Of a DNA stretch of 64,000 nucleotides, positions 21,287 to 31,145 are shown one piece after another; position 1 is the stretch's first letter, and each line of letters begins with the position of its first letter. The stretch spans positions 271,211-335,210 of the forward strand of contig NZ_JAIBOA010000005.1 of the NCBI RefSeq assembly GCF_019458805.1. Direction: 5' to 3'. The DNA is from Actinomadura parmotrematis (GTDB lineage: Bacteria; Actinomycetota; Actinomycetes; Streptosporangiales; Streptosporangiaceae). Under the pieces are notes generated by a model. The model saw only the letters and a program-made list of their open reading frames with translations. It was not told the origin of the DNA and made no database searches. Position numbers and translations under genes: made by a program.

Positions 21287-22354
21287 ATGTTCCTCGTCCT
21301 GCGCGAGCTGCGCGCCGCGCGCGCCCGCTTCCTGCTGATGGGGGCCGTGGTCGCGCTGATCGCGGCCCTGGTCGGCATCGTCTCGGGCTTCACCAACGGC
21401 CTCGGCGACGACACCGTCTCCGCGCTCCGCCGGCTGCCCGCCACCCACATCGCCTTCGCCGCCGGCACCGGCACCGACGCCTTCGCGCGCAGCGCGCTGG
21501 ATCCGGCCGCCGTGCGCGGCTGGCAGGCGGTCCCCGGCGTGGAGGCGACCCCGGTCGGCGTCGCCATCGCCCGCGGCACGACCGGCCGCGGCGTCCCGGT
21601 CGACCTCGCCGCCTTCGGCGTCGAGCCCGGTTCCTTCGCCGCCCCCGCCGGGCTCACCGCCGGCGGCGTGGTCGTCTCCCGGAAGATCGCCGACGCGGGC
21701 GTGCGGCCCGGCGACACCCTCGCGGTGGACCGGACCGGCGTCCGGCTGCCCGTCGTCGGGGTGACCGGGCGGTCGGCCTACGGGCACGTGCCCGCCGCCT
21801 ACATGTCCCTCGCGACGTGGCGGCGCGTCCACCCGGCCGCGCGGCCCGGCGAGGTGAGCGCCGTGGCGCTGCGCGCCCGCGCCGGGGCCGACCTCGCCGC
21901 CGCCGACCGCCGGCTCGGCACGCGGACCGAGACGCGCGACGCCGCGTTCGCCGCCGCCCCCGGCTACACCGGCGAGCGCCTCACCATGAACTCGATCCTG
22001 GTCTTCCTGTACCTGATCGCCCCGCTGGTCGTGGGCGCGTTCTTCGCCGTCTGGACGGTGCAGCGCACGCCCGAGCTGGCGCTGCTGCGCGCCCTCGGCG
22101 CGGCCCGCCGGACGCTGCTCGGGCACACCCTCGCACAGGCCGCGCTCGTCGTCGTCGCCGCGTCCCTGGCGGGCGGCGCGCTGGCCGCCGGGGCCGGGCT
22201 CGCGCTCGGCGCGGCCGTCCCGTTCAGCCTGCCCGCGGCGTCCCTGCTCGGCACGGTCGCGGCGGTGTCGGCGGCCGGGCTCGCGGGCGCCGCCCTGACG
22301 CTGCGCCGCGTCGCCTCCCCCGACCCGCTCACCATGCTGGGAGCCGCCCGATGA
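21287..22354 (+). CDS. FtsX/MacB-type ABC transporter permease
   Basis: 355 residues. One N-terminal membrane helix (about 15-35), a large extracytoplasmic domain (about 40-235), then three helices (about 240-345) with the FtsX signature ELALLRALGAARRTLLGHTL. This is the single-permease form of MacB-like exporters, which work as dimers with a cognate ATPase. Start ATG 21287 lies downstream of the TetR operators and the predicted promoter; its ribosome site is weak. The ATPase gene overlaps its stop by 4 bases. Substrate unknown; a drug or cell-envelope compound is likely. Confidence 0.85.
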   Translation: MFLVLRELRAARARFLLMGAVVALIAALVGIVSGFTNGLGDDTVSALRRLPATHIAFAAGTGTDAFARSALDPAAVRGWQAVPGVEATPVGVAIARGTTGRGVPVDLAAFGVEPGSFAAPAGLTAGGVVVSRKIADAGVRPGDTLAVDRTGVRLPVVGVTGRSAYGHVPAAYMSLATWRRVHPAARPGEVSAVALRARAGADLAAADRRLGTRTETRDAAFAAAPGYTGERLTMNSILVFLYLIAPLVVGAFFAVWTVQRTPELALLRALGAARRTLLGHTLAQAALVVVAASLAGGALAAGAGLALGAAVPFSLPAASLLGTVAAVSAAGLAGAALTLRRVASPDPLTMLGAAR

Positions 22355-23004
22355 GCCTCCGCCTCGAAGGGGTCACCGTCGCCTACGGGCGCGGCGCGGC
22401 CCGCACGACCGTCCTCGACGGCCTGGACCTGGAGTTCGCGCCGGGCGTCCTCACCGCGCTGACCGGCCCGTCGGGGTCGGGCAAGTCGACCCTGCTCGCC
22501 GTCGCGGGCGCGCTGCTGCGGCCGGACGCCGGGCGCGTCCTGCTGGACGGCGAGGACGTCGCGCCGCTCGGCGACGCGCGGCGCGCGCGGGTGCGGCGCG
22601 AGCGGATCGGGTACCTGTTCCAGTCGGGCAACCTGCTGCCGGGCCTCACCGCGCTCGACCAGGTCCTGACGATGGCGCACGTGGCCCGGCGCCGCCCCGC
22701 CCGCTACCGGGACCGGGCGGCCGCGGCGCTGGACGCCGTCGGGCTCGCGCACCGGCGCGGGCACCGGCCCGAGCAGCTGTCGGGCGGCGAGCGCCAGCGC
22801 GTCGCGCTCGCCCGCGCGCTGGTGCTGGAACCGTCGCTGCTGCTCGTCGACGAGCCGACCGCGGCGGTGGACCGCGCGCAGGCCGGGGAGCTCGCCGCGC
22901 TGCTCGCGGACTGCGCCGGGCGGCGGGGCTGCACCGCCGTCGTCGCCACCCACGACCCGGCCGTCACCGAAGCGGCCGGGCGCGTGGTCGCCCTGGCGGC
23001 CTGA
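22351..23004 (+). CDS. ABC transporter ATPase (LolD/MacB-like)
   Basis: 217 residues. Walker A GPSGSGKST, Q-loop LFQSGNLLPGLTA, signature LSGGERQRVALARAL, Walker B LLLVDEPTAAVD and H-loop THD are all intact. It is coupled to the FtsX-type permease by an ATGA overlap and forms the exporter's motor. It ends convergent with the HMG-CoA lyase gene. Confidence 0.92.
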   Translation: MSLRLEGVTVAYGRGAARTTVLDGLDLEFAPGVLTALTGPSGSGKSTLLAVAGALLRPDAGRVLLDGEDVAPLGDARRARVRRERIGYLFQSGNLLPGLTALDQVLTMAHVARRRPARYRDRAAAALDAVGLAHRRGHRPEQLSGGERQRVALARALVLEPSLLLVDEPTAAVDRAQAGELAALLADCAGRRGCTAVVATHDPAVTEAAGRVVALAA

Positions 23005-23017
23005 CCGGGCCGCTCAG
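23001..23017. terminator. Stop-codon-embedded palindrome between ABC ATPase and mvaB
   Basis: CTGACCGG (23001-23008) faces CCGCTCAG (23010-23017); 7 of 8 positions pair, with both stop codons inside the arms. The outer part could form a short hairpin. Confidence 0.35.
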
Positions 23018-23913
23018 CCGAACCCGCCGGCGCGGCCGAGCAGGGCGGGCGCGGGCTTGCCGAGGCGCTCGCCGAGCCAGGCGCCCGTCGCGGCGACCGC
23101 GTCCATGTCGGCGCCGGTCGTGACGCCCGAGCGGTGCAGCGCGTACAGCAGGTCCTCGGTGGCGATGTTGCCGGTGGCGGCGGGCGCGAAGGGGCAGCCG
23201 CCGAACCCGCCGGTGCTCGCGTCCAGCGCCGTGACGCCCTCGTCGACCGCGGCGAGGGCGTTGGCGTACCCGGTGTTGCGGGTGTTGTGGAAGTGGAAGC
23301 GCAGCGGCGTGCCGGGGGCCGCCGCGCGCGCCCGCCGCGTCAGGTCGCGGACCTGCGCGGGGACGCCGACGCCGATGGTGTCGGCGAGCGCGATCTCGTC
23401 GGCGCCGGCGGCGTGCGCGCGGCGGGCGATCTCGGCGACGCGCTCAGGGGGCGTCTCGCCCTCGAAGGGGCAGCCGAACGACGCCGCGATGGTGACCGAG
23501 CAGCGGACGCCGGCGTCCCTCGCCTCCGCGGCGACGGCGTCGAAGGCGTCCATGGCCCGCGCCGTCGTCACCCCCTGGTTGCGCATGCAGAAGGTGTCGC
23601 TGGCGACCACGACGGCGTTGACCTCGTCCACCCCGGCCGCGAGGGCGCGTTCCAGGCCGCGCCGGTTCAGCACGAGGCCGATGTAGGAGACGCCGGCGCG
23701 GCGCGGCACGCCGGCCATGACCTCCTCGGCGCCCGCCATCTGCGGCACCCGCTTCGGATGCACGAAGCTGACCGCCTCGATACGGGTGAGCCCGGCGTCC
23801 ACGCTCCGGGCGATCAGCTCGATCCGCTCGTCCACCGGCAGGGCGCGGTCCTCGTTCTGCAGGCCGTCGCGGGGGCCGACCTCGATCACGGTTGTCCGCA
23901 CGGTTGTATGCAA
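23014..23913 (-). CDS. mvaB: Hydroxymethylglutaryl-CoA lyase
   Basis: 299 residues. Signatures: VIEVGPRDGLQNE at the N-terminus, SFVHPKRVPQMA, metal ligands in RFHFHNTRNTGYANAL, and the loop GGFGGCPFAPAATGNIATED with the catalytic Cys. It cleaves 3-hydroxy-3-methylglutaryl-CoA (or a related 3-hydroxy-3-methyl acyl-CoA) to acetyl-CoA and a 2-oxo acid/acetoacetate. TTG 23913 has AAGGCGG upstream; GTG 23901 is an alternative. It is divergent from a GntR regulator and a CoA-transferase, which suggests one catabolic module for leucine or a branched dicarboxylate. Confidence 0.85.
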   Translation of the reverse strand: MHTTVRTTVIEVGPRDGLQNEDRALPVDERIELIARSVDAGLTRIEAVSFVHPKRVPQMAGAEEVMAGVPRRAGVSYIGLVLNRRGLERALAAGVDEVNAVVVASDTFCMRNQGVTTARAMDAFDAVAAEARDAGVRCSVTIAASFGCPFEGETPPERVAEIARRAHAAGADEIALADTIGVGVPAQVRDLTRRARAAAPGTPLRFHFHNTRNTGYANALAAVDEGVTALDASTGGFGGCPFAPAATGNIATEDLLYALHRSGVTTGADMDAVAATGAWLGERLGKPAPALLGRAGGFG

Positions 23914-23978
23914 TGCATCGCCGCCTTCTCGCCCGGTCTTGCGTCGATCGCAGCCTAAAGCCTAGATTGCATGCAATC
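23904..23978. promoter_or_regulatory. GntR (FadR-type) operators and gntR promoter
   Basis: TTGTATGCAA (23904-23913) covers the mvaB start codon, and the perfect 14-bp palindrome GATTGCATGCAATC (23965-23978) lies before gntR. Both fit the FadR-subfamily pattern of TTG-x4-CAA. A plus-strand promoter TTGCGT (23939-23944), 18-bp spacer, TAGATT (23963-23968) overlaps the second site. This predicts autorepression of gntR and repression of mvaB. Confidence 0.7.
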
Positions 23979-23997
23979 CAGGGCATCGGGGGTGGAC

Positions 23998-24651
23998 GTG
24001 GCACGGGCGGCGGACGTCGCGTACGCGGCGCTGCGGGAGATGATCCTCACCGGCGGCGCGGCGGCGGGCAGCCGCCTCGGCGAGGCCGAGCTCGCCGGGA
24101 CGCTCGGGCTGTCGCGCACGCCCGTCCGCGAGGCGCTCGCCCGGCTCGGCGCCGACGGCCTGGTGGAGGTGCTCCCCCACAAGGGGGCGCGCGTCGTCCG
24201 CTGGTCCGCCGCGGACCTGGAGGAGATCTTCGAGCTGCGCGGGGTGCTGGAGCCCTACGCGGCCGGGCGGGCCGCCCGGCGCGGCCTGCCGGACGGGGCG
24301 CTCGCGGAACTGGAGGCGTTCTGCGACGGGATGGAGGAGGCCGCCGCGGCGGGCGGCTTCCAGCGCGTCGCCGAGCTGAACGACCGGTTCCACGCCGCGG
24401 TCATCGCCGCGTCCGGCAACCGGCGGCTGCCGCCGCTGCTGACGTCGGTGGTGCACGCGCCGCTCGTCCTCGGCACCTTCCACCGCTACGACGCCGCGTC
24501 GCTGGCGCGCAGCATGGCCCACCACCGCGAGATCACCGCGGCGCTGCGCGCCCGCGACCCCGCCTGGGCCGGGGCGGTGATGCGGTCGCACATCCGCGCC
24601 GCCGCCGGCCACCTGATCGACCACGTCCGCACGAGCGAGGACAGCGCATGA
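23998..24651 (+). CDS. GntR-family regulator (FadR subfamily, FCD domain)
   Basis: 217 residues from GTG 23998. The winged helix has LREMILTGGAAAGSRLGEAE and LGLSRTPVREALARLGADGL; the FCD domain shows FELRGVLEPYAA, LNDRFHAAVIAASGN and MAHHREITAAL with the expected metal-binding His residues. I prefer GTG 23998 (preceded by GGGGG) over ATG 23971, because the predicted transcription start near 23975 lies downstream of that ATG and the ATG sits inside the operator. Its stop overlaps the CoA-transferase start (ATGA), so regulator and enzyme are cotranscribed. Confidence 0.8.
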   Translation: MARAADVAYAALREMILTGGAAAGSRLGEAELAGTLGLSRTPVREALARLGADGLVEVLPHKGARVVRWSAADLEEIFELRGVLEPYAAGRAARRGLPDGALAELEAFCDGMEEAAAAGGFQRVAELNDRFHAAVIAASGNRRLPPLLTSVVHAPLVLGTFHRYDAASLARSMAHHREITAALRARDPAWAGAVMRSHIRAAAGHLIDHVRTSEDSA

Positions 24652-25859
24652 CCGACGCCCCCGCACCCCCGGCCGCCGCCCTCGACGACCTGCGCGTCGT
24701 GGAGATGGGCCAGCTCCTCGCCGGCCCGTTCTGCGGCCAGCTCCTCGGCGACTTCGGCGCCGACGTCATCAAGGTCGAGCCGCCGGGCGCAGGCGACCCG
24801 ATGCGCCAGTGGGGCCGCGAGAAGCCGCACGGCAAGTCGCTGTGGTGGCCGATCCTCGCCCGCAACAAGCGGTCGGTGACGCTGGACCTGCGCACCGCCG
24901 AGGGCCAGGGCCTCGCCCGCCGCCTCATCGCCGGCGCGGACGTGCTGGTGGAGAACTTCCGGCCCGGCACCCTGGAGCGCTGGGGCCTCGCGCCCGAGGC
25001 GCTGTGGGCCGACAACCCCGGCCTGGTCATCACCCGCGTCACCGGCTACGGGCAGGACGGCCCGTACGCGCCGCGCGCCGGGTTCGGGTCGGTCGGCGAG
25101 GCGATGGGCGGCATCCGCTACGTCACCGGCGACCCCGACAAGCCGCCGTCGCGCGCCGGGATCTCCCTCGGCGACGAGCTCGCCGGCACGTTCGCCGCCC
25201 TCGGCACGCTCGTCGCGCTGCACGCCCGCCGCCGCACCGGCCGCGGGCAGGTCGTGGACGCCGCGCTGTACGAGGCGGTCCTCGCGATGATGGAGTCCCT
25301 GGTCCCCGAGTGGGAGATCGCCGGCTACCAGCGCGAGCGCACCGGGTCGGTGCTGCCGAACGTCGCGCCGAGCAACGTGTACCCGACGAGGGACGGGCCC
25401 GTCCTCATCGCCGCCAACCGCGACACCATCTGGGCGCGCCTCGCCGCGCTCATGGGCCGCCCCGAGCTGGCGGACGACGAGCGGTACGCCACGCACGGCG
25501 CGCGCGGCGCGAACGCCGAGGAGCTGGACGACCTCATCGGCGCGTGGACCGCCGATCAGGAGTCGGGGCCGCTGCTGGAGCTGCTGCACGAGAACGGCAT
25601 CCCCGCCGGGCTCACCTACCGGGCCAAGGACATGCTCGCCGACCCGCACTACCGGGCGCGCGAGGCCATCATCCGGCTCGCGCACCCCGAGTTCGGCGAC
25701 TTCCCGATGCACAACGTCGTGCCGAAGCTGTCGGGCACGCCCGGCGCCGTCCGCTCCATGGGCCCCGCGCTCGGCGAGCACAACGCCGAGGTCTACGGGA
25801 CGCTGCTCGGCCTCTCCGACCGGGACATCGCCGCCCTCGCCGCCGCCGGGACGATCTAG
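24648..25859 (+). CDS. CaiB/BaiF (family III) CoA-transferase
   Basis: 403 residues. N-terminus DLRVVEMGQLLAGPFCGQLL and GADVIKVEPPGAGDPMRQWG are typical. NKRSVTLDLRTAEGQGLARR and ENFRPGTLERWG follow, and the catalytic Asp lies in ISLGDELAGTFAALG. Family III enzymes move CoA between carboxylic acids via an aspartyl thioester. With HMG-CoA lyase under the same GntR regulator, activation of HMG, citramalate or a similar branched dicarboxylate is likely, followed by lyase cleavage (inference). Confidence 0.85.
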   Translation: MTDAPAPPAAALDDLRVVEMGQLLAGPFCGQLLGDFGADVIKVEPPGAGDPMRQWGREKPHGKSLWWPILARNKRSVTLDLRTAEGQGLARRLIAGADVLVENFRPGTLERWGLAPEALWADNPGLVITRVTGYGQDGPYAPRAGFGSVGEAMGGIRYVTGDPDKPPSRAGISLGDELAGTFAALGTLVALHARRRTGRGQVVDAALYEAVLAMMESLVPEWEIAGYQRERTGSVLPNVAPSNVYPTRDGPVLIAANRDTIWARLAALMGRPELADDERYATHGARGANAEELDDLIGAWTADQESGPLLELLHENGIPAGLTYRAKDMLADPHYRAREAIIRLAHPEFGDFPMHNVVPKLSGTPGAVRSMGPALGEHNAEVYGTLLGLSDRDIAALAAAGTI

Positions 25860-25881
25860 CGGGCACGCCGGGAGGCGTCCC

Positions 25882-26385
25882 CTAGCCGTCCTGACCCCAG
25901 CGGTACAGGCCGTAGGACATCAGCAGGACGCTCGCGGCGCTGAACACGGCGCGCGCGGTGTTCCACGCCGTCCACCGGCCCGAGTAGTCCGACCAGATCC
26001 GCGCCGCGGCCGCCGGGTCGGACGGGATCCGCACCGCGTCCAGGTCGTTGTTCATGGGGACGTTGACGGCGACCGTCGGGACGAACGCGCCGACGAAGTA
26101 GACGGCCGCGGCGGCGAAGAACAGCAGCGCCGCCGCCTTCCGGTCTGCCATGAGGAGCAGCACGCCGGCGACGATCGCGACGAGCGGCGCCAGCATGAAG
26201 GCCGCGAGGAACAGCGGGTTCTGGATGCGCTGGTTGATGCCCTGCATCGCCTCGATCGCCGACCGGGGGCCGGCGGCGTTCAGCCCCGGCATGACGCCGG
26301 CGCTGAAGCCGAAGAAGGTGCCCGCCATCCCCGTCGTCATGAGGATCGACAGGGCGGCGGCGGTGGTCGTGAGCAGCGTTCTCAT
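25882..26385 (-). CDS. DUF1772 membrane protein
   Basis: 167 residues, four membrane helices (about 5-30, 58-78, 85-105, 140-160). The pattern GTFFGFSAGVMPGL at the N-terminus, AMQGINQRIQNPLFLAAFM, NVPMNNDLDAV and YSGRWTAWNTARAVFS define the DUF1772 (anthrone-oxygenase-like) family. Function in bacteria is mostly unknown. It is divergent from an AraC regulator, a pairing I know from other actinomycetes, and is its likely target. Confidence 0.8.
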   Translation of the reverse strand: MRTLLTTTAAALSILMTTGMAGTFFGFSAGVMPGLNAAGPRSAIEAMQGINQRIQNPLFLAAFMLAPLVAIVAGVLLLMADRKAAALLFFAAAAVYFVGAFVPTVAVNVPMNNDLDAVRIPSDPAAAARIWSDYSGRWTAWNTARAVFSAASVLLMSYGLYRWGQDG

Positions 26386-26429
26386 GCCGTCGAGTCAACC
26401 GGCGCGCCGCCCGCGGCGACATCGCCGGG

Positions 26430-26453
26430 ACGCTCGGCGCCATACGCGAGCGT
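26430..26453. promoter_or_regulatory. Inverted repeat in the DUF1772/araC divergent region
   Basis: ACGCTCG (26430-26436) and CGAGCGT (26447-26453), 10-bp spacer, directly upstream of the araC start. It is a candidate operator for the AraC-type regulator. Confidence 0.45.
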
Positions 26454-26466
26454 CTACGCTGGCCGC

Positions 26467-27426
26467 ATGGACGCGCTGACCGGCCTGCTCGACGGCCCCC
26501 GGGCGCGCGGCGCGTTCCTGCTCCGCGCGTCCCTGGCGCCCCCGTGGTCGGTGCGCATCCAGGACGAGGCGCCGCTCTGCCTCGTCGCCATGGCCCGCGG
26601 CGGCGCCTGGCTGATGCCCGACGGCGGCGCGCCGCTGCACGCCGCCGAGGGCGACGTCCTGGTGATCCGCGGCCCCGGCCACTACACCGTCGCCGACGAC
26701 CCGGCGACGCCCCCGCAGATCGTCGTCCATCCCGGGCAGCGCTGCACCACGCCCGACGGCACGAGCCTGGCGGAGGCGCTGGACCTCGGCGTCCGCAGCT
26801 GGGGCACCGACCCCGACGGGCCGTCGGTGCTGCTCGTCGGCGCCTACCAGCTGCGCGGCGCCGTCACCGGGCGGCTGCTCGCCGCGCTGCCGCCGGTCGT
26901 CGCGGTGCGCGCCGCCGACCTCGGCTCGCCGCTGCTGCCGCTGCTCGGCACCGAGATCGTCCGCGACGAGCCGGGCCAGGACGTCGTCCTCGACCGGCTG
27001 CTGGACCTGCTGCTCATCGCGGTGCTGCGGCACTGGTTCGCGCGCCCGGAGGCGGCCGCCCCCGGCTGGTACCGGGCGCACGGCGACCCGGTCGTCGGCC
27101 CGGCGCTCCGGCTGCTGCACGCCGAGCCCGCCCGCCCCTGGACGGTCGCCGCCCTCGCCGCCGAGGTCGGCGCGTCCCGCGCGGCCCTCGCCCAGCGGTT
27201 CGGGCGGCTCGTCGGCGAGCCCCCCATGGCCTACCTCACCGGCCTCCGCCTCGCCGAGGCCGCCGACCTGCTGCGCGAGAGCGAGCGCACGTTGGAGGCG
27301 ATCGCCCGCCGCGTCGGCTACGGGACGGCGTTCGCGCTGAGCGCCGCGTTCAAGCGCGAGCAGGGCGTGAGCCCCCAGGAGTACCGGGCGGCCCGGGCCG
27401 CGGGGCCTCGGGTCGAGCCCGGGTAA
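26467..27426 (+). CDS. AraC-family regulator with cupin N-terminus
   Basis: 319 residues. The N-terminal cupin_6 domain (about 15-190) has LRASLAPPWSVRIQDEAPLC and EGDVLVIRGPGHYTVADD. The C-terminal double helix-turn-helix (about 215-310) has WTVAALAAEVGASRAALAQR, then FGRLVGEPPMAYLTGLRLAE and VGYGTAFALSAAFKREQGVS. TACGCT ends 7 bases before the ATG, suggesting a leaderless mRNA. It probably regulates the divergent DUF1772 gene, as in many actinomycetes. Confidence 0.85.
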   Translation: MDALTGLLDGPRARGAFLLRASLAPPWSVRIQDEAPLCLVAMARGGAWLMPDGGAPLHAAEGDVLVIRGPGHYTVADDPATPPQIVVHPGQRCTTPDGTSLAEALDLGVRSWGTDPDGPSVLLVGAYQLRGAVTGRLLAALPPVVAVRAADLGSPLLPLLGTEIVRDEPGQDVVLDRLLDLLLIAVLRHWFARPEAAAPGWYRAHGDPVVGPALRLLHAEPARPWTVAALAAEVGASRAALAQRFGRLVGEPPMAYLTGLRLAEAADLLRESERTLEAIARRVGYGTAFALSAAFKREQGVSPQEYRAARAAGPRVEPG

Positions 27427-27527
27427 AGGGCTCCGTACACCTGCTGAAAACACTGGCGTTTCGCTCCGGAAATCCGCGTCCCGTATGACAGGATGCGAGG
27501 CTTATCACACCTTCGGATGGGAGCGAG

Positions 27528-27791
27528 ATGACCACGAAGTCACCGGGGGACGACCTCCGCACCGTGTTCGCGCGCGCCGACCTCGGCGGCGACGAGCGGC
27601 TCGACCTGATGGAGTTCGGGCTGGTGCTGGAGGCCCTCGGCCTGTCGTGGAGCCGCGCCGAGGTGCAGGACCGCTTCGAGCGGGCGGACGCCGACCACGA
27701 CGGCTACATCTCCGCCGCCGAGTTCCGGGTGCTGCTGGACACCCAGGGCTGGACGCTGCCCGGCCCCCGGCCCGCCGCCGCGGCGGGCTGA
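27528..27791 (+). CDS. Small EF-hand calcium-binding protein
   Basis: 87 residues, cytoplasmic (no signal peptide). One canonical EF-hand loop, DADHDGYISAAEF (about residues 54-66), and one degenerate loop, DLGGDERLDLMEF (about 18-30), are spaced as an EF-hand pair. Actinomycetes carry several such small calerythrin-like proteins as Ca2+ buffers or sensors. GGGAG precedes the ATG. No partner gene can be assigned. Confidence 0.8.
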   Translation: MTTKSPGDDLRTVFARADLGGDERLDLMEFGLVLEALGLSWSRAEVQDRFERADADHDGYISAAEFRVLLDTQGWTLPGPRPAAAAG

Positions 27792-27924
27792 CCCGCCGGG
27801 CACCGCGGCCGTCCCGATCACCCAGCGGGGCGGCCGCCTCTCGTTGTGCGACATCTCCCGTTTCACCTCCGGTGAGCGGGAACAGGAACCGGACGACCTC
27901 GAAACGTTCCGGGATGTGGGCACG

Positions 27925-28188
27925 ATGAACCTCCTCTACAAGGCTCTGTCACTTCTGTTCAGCGTGGTCGGCGGCATCGTCGCCGGCACGCTCTTCAAGC
28001 AGGTGTGGAAGCGCGCGGCGGGCCAGGACGACGCCCCCGACGCCGCCGACCGCGACTACACCTGGACGCAGGTCCTCATCGCCGCGGCCGTCCAGGGCGC
28101 CATCTTCGGCCTCGTCAAGGCCGCGATGCAGCGCTCGGGCGCGCAGGCGGTCCGCAAGGCCACCGGCCGCTGGCCCGGGGACGACTGA
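27925..28188 (+). CDS. DUF4235 small membrane protein
   Basis: 87 residues. N-terminal MNLLYKALSLLFSVVGGIVA and GTLFKQVWKRAAGQDD are family-typical; a second membrane helix lies near 58-75 (VLIAAAVQGAIFGLVKAAMQ). DUF4235 has no known function. ATG 27925 was preferred to an in-frame upstream start because the family begins here. It is followed 1 base later by the YihY gene, so the two form an operon. Confidence 0.8.
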   Translation: MNLLYKALSLLFSVVGGIVAGTLFKQVWKRAAGQDDAPDAADRDYTWTQVLIAAAVQGAIFGLVKAAMQRSGAQAVRKATGRWPGDD

Positions 28189-28189
28189 C

Positions 28190-29266
28190 ATGGCGCGCGA
28201 GACGAGCGCCGACGCGCGCACCGAGGCGCCCGCGGAAGCCGCCGACGCCGGCCCCGACTCCCCGACGAGCCTCGCCGGGCGCGGCTGGTGGGGGGCGCTG
28301 AAGCGCACCTTCGCCGAGTTCAAGGACGACAACCTCACCGACTGGGCCGCCGCCCTCACCTACTACGGCGTCCTGTCCATCTTCCCGGCGATGCTCGTCG
28401 TCGTGTCGCTGGTCGGGCTCGGCGGCAAGTCCCTGTCGGACGACCTGGTCACCAACGTCGGGCAGCTCGCGCCCGGCTCGGTGAAGCAGGTCCTCACCAA
28501 CGCCCTCACCGAGCTGCAGCGCGGCCGCACCGGCGCCGGGTTCGTGGCGGTCATCAGCCTGCTGGCCGCGATCTGGTCGGCGTCGGGCTACGTGGGGGCG
28601 TTCATGCGCGCCTCCAACGCCGTCTACGACGTGCCCGAGGGCCGGCCGATCTGGAAGACGCTGCCGATCCGCGTCGCGGTGACGCTGGTGACGCTGGTCC
28701 TGCTGGCCGCCTCGGCGGTCATGGTGGTGGTGTCGGGCCCGATCGCCCGCCAGGTCGGCGACCTGCTCGGCTTCGGCTCGGCCGCCGTCACCGCCTGGGG
28801 GCTGCTCAAGTGGCCGCTCATGCTGATCATCGCGAGCCTGCTGTTCGCGCTGCTGTACTGGGCGTCGCCGAACGCCAAGCACGGCTTCCGCTGGGTGACG
28901 CCGGGCGGCCTGCTCGCGATCGTCCTCTGGCTGGCGGTGTCGGCCGGGTTCGCGTTCTACGTCGCCAACTTCTCCTCCTACAACAAGACCTACGGCAGCC
29001 TCGCCGGGCTCATCGTGTTCCTCGTCTGGCTGTGGCTCAGCAACCTGGCGATCCTGCTCGGCGCCGAGCTGAACGCCGAGCTGGAGCGCGGGCGGGCCAT
29101 CGCGGGCGGCCTGCCCGAGGACCGGGAGCCCTACGTCGAGCCGCGCGGCACCCGCGGCTTCCCCGACGACCTCCTCCCCGACGCCGGGGACGAGGAGGAC
29201 GCCGGCAAGCCCACCCGCAACGAGGGTCCCGCCGACGGGCCGCCGCGCCCGCGCAGCGGCTCCTGA
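28190..29266 (+). CDS. YihY/BrkB-family membrane protein
   Basis: 358 residues. A polar N-terminus (about 1-45), six membrane helices between about 65 and 300, and an acidic Pro-rich tail. Family markers are NLTDWAAALTYYGVLSIFPA, LLAAIWSASGYVGAFMRASN and YGSLAGLIVFLVWLWLSNLA followed by LLGAELNAE. It is named after BrkB/RNase BN but is not a nuclease; the role is uncertain (membrane integrity has been proposed). It forms an operon with DUF4235 and ends before a strong terminator. Confidence 0.85.
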   Translation: MARETSADARTEAPAEAADAGPDSPTSLAGRGWWGALKRTFAEFKDDNLTDWAAALTYYGVLSIFPAMLVVVSLVGLGGKSLSDDLVTNVGQLAPGSVKQVLTNALTELQRGRTGAGFVAVISLLAAIWSASGYVGAFMRASNAVYDVPEGRPIWKTLPIRVAVTLVTLVLLAASAVMVVVSGPIARQVGDLLGFGSAAVTAWGLLKWPLMLIIASLLFALLYWASPNAKHGFRWVTPGGLLAIVLWLAVSAGFAFYVANFSSYNKTYGSLAGLIVFLVWLWLSNLAILLGAELNAELERGRAIAGGLPEDREPYVEPRGTRGFPDDLLPDAGDEEDAGKPTRNEGPADGPPRPRSGS

Positions 29267-29280
29267 CACGCGGCACCTCT

Positions 29281-29332
29281 TGAGACGCCACCGGCGTCCG
29301 CCCCAGCAGGGGCGGACGCCGGTGGCGTCTCA
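29281..29332. terminator. Strong bidirectional terminator hairpin
   Basis: A perfect 24-bp inverted repeat (29281-29304 and 29309-29332) around a 4-base AGCA loop lies between the convergent YihY and pgi genes. It lacks a clear T tract, as is common in actinomycetes. Confidence 0.85.
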
Positions 29333-29342
29333 GGGCCGGGCG

Positions 29343-30992
<1,650 letters not shown>

Positions 30993-31145
30993 CGTCCCTC
31001 TCTTCTTCTCCGCCGTGCCGGGCGTACGCGTCCGGCGCCCCCGGAGGAACCCCCGGCGCCCCCGTCGTGATCATAGGTCGGCGGGCCGCCGGCCCGGGCG
31101 CCAACGCGCGCGGGGGCGGCCCGGCTCCCCCGGTCCGTCCGGCCT

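Noticed and set aside
23971..23997. ATG 23971 as the gntR start
   Set aside because: Inside the operator palindrome and before the predicted transcription start; GTG 23998 is preferred.
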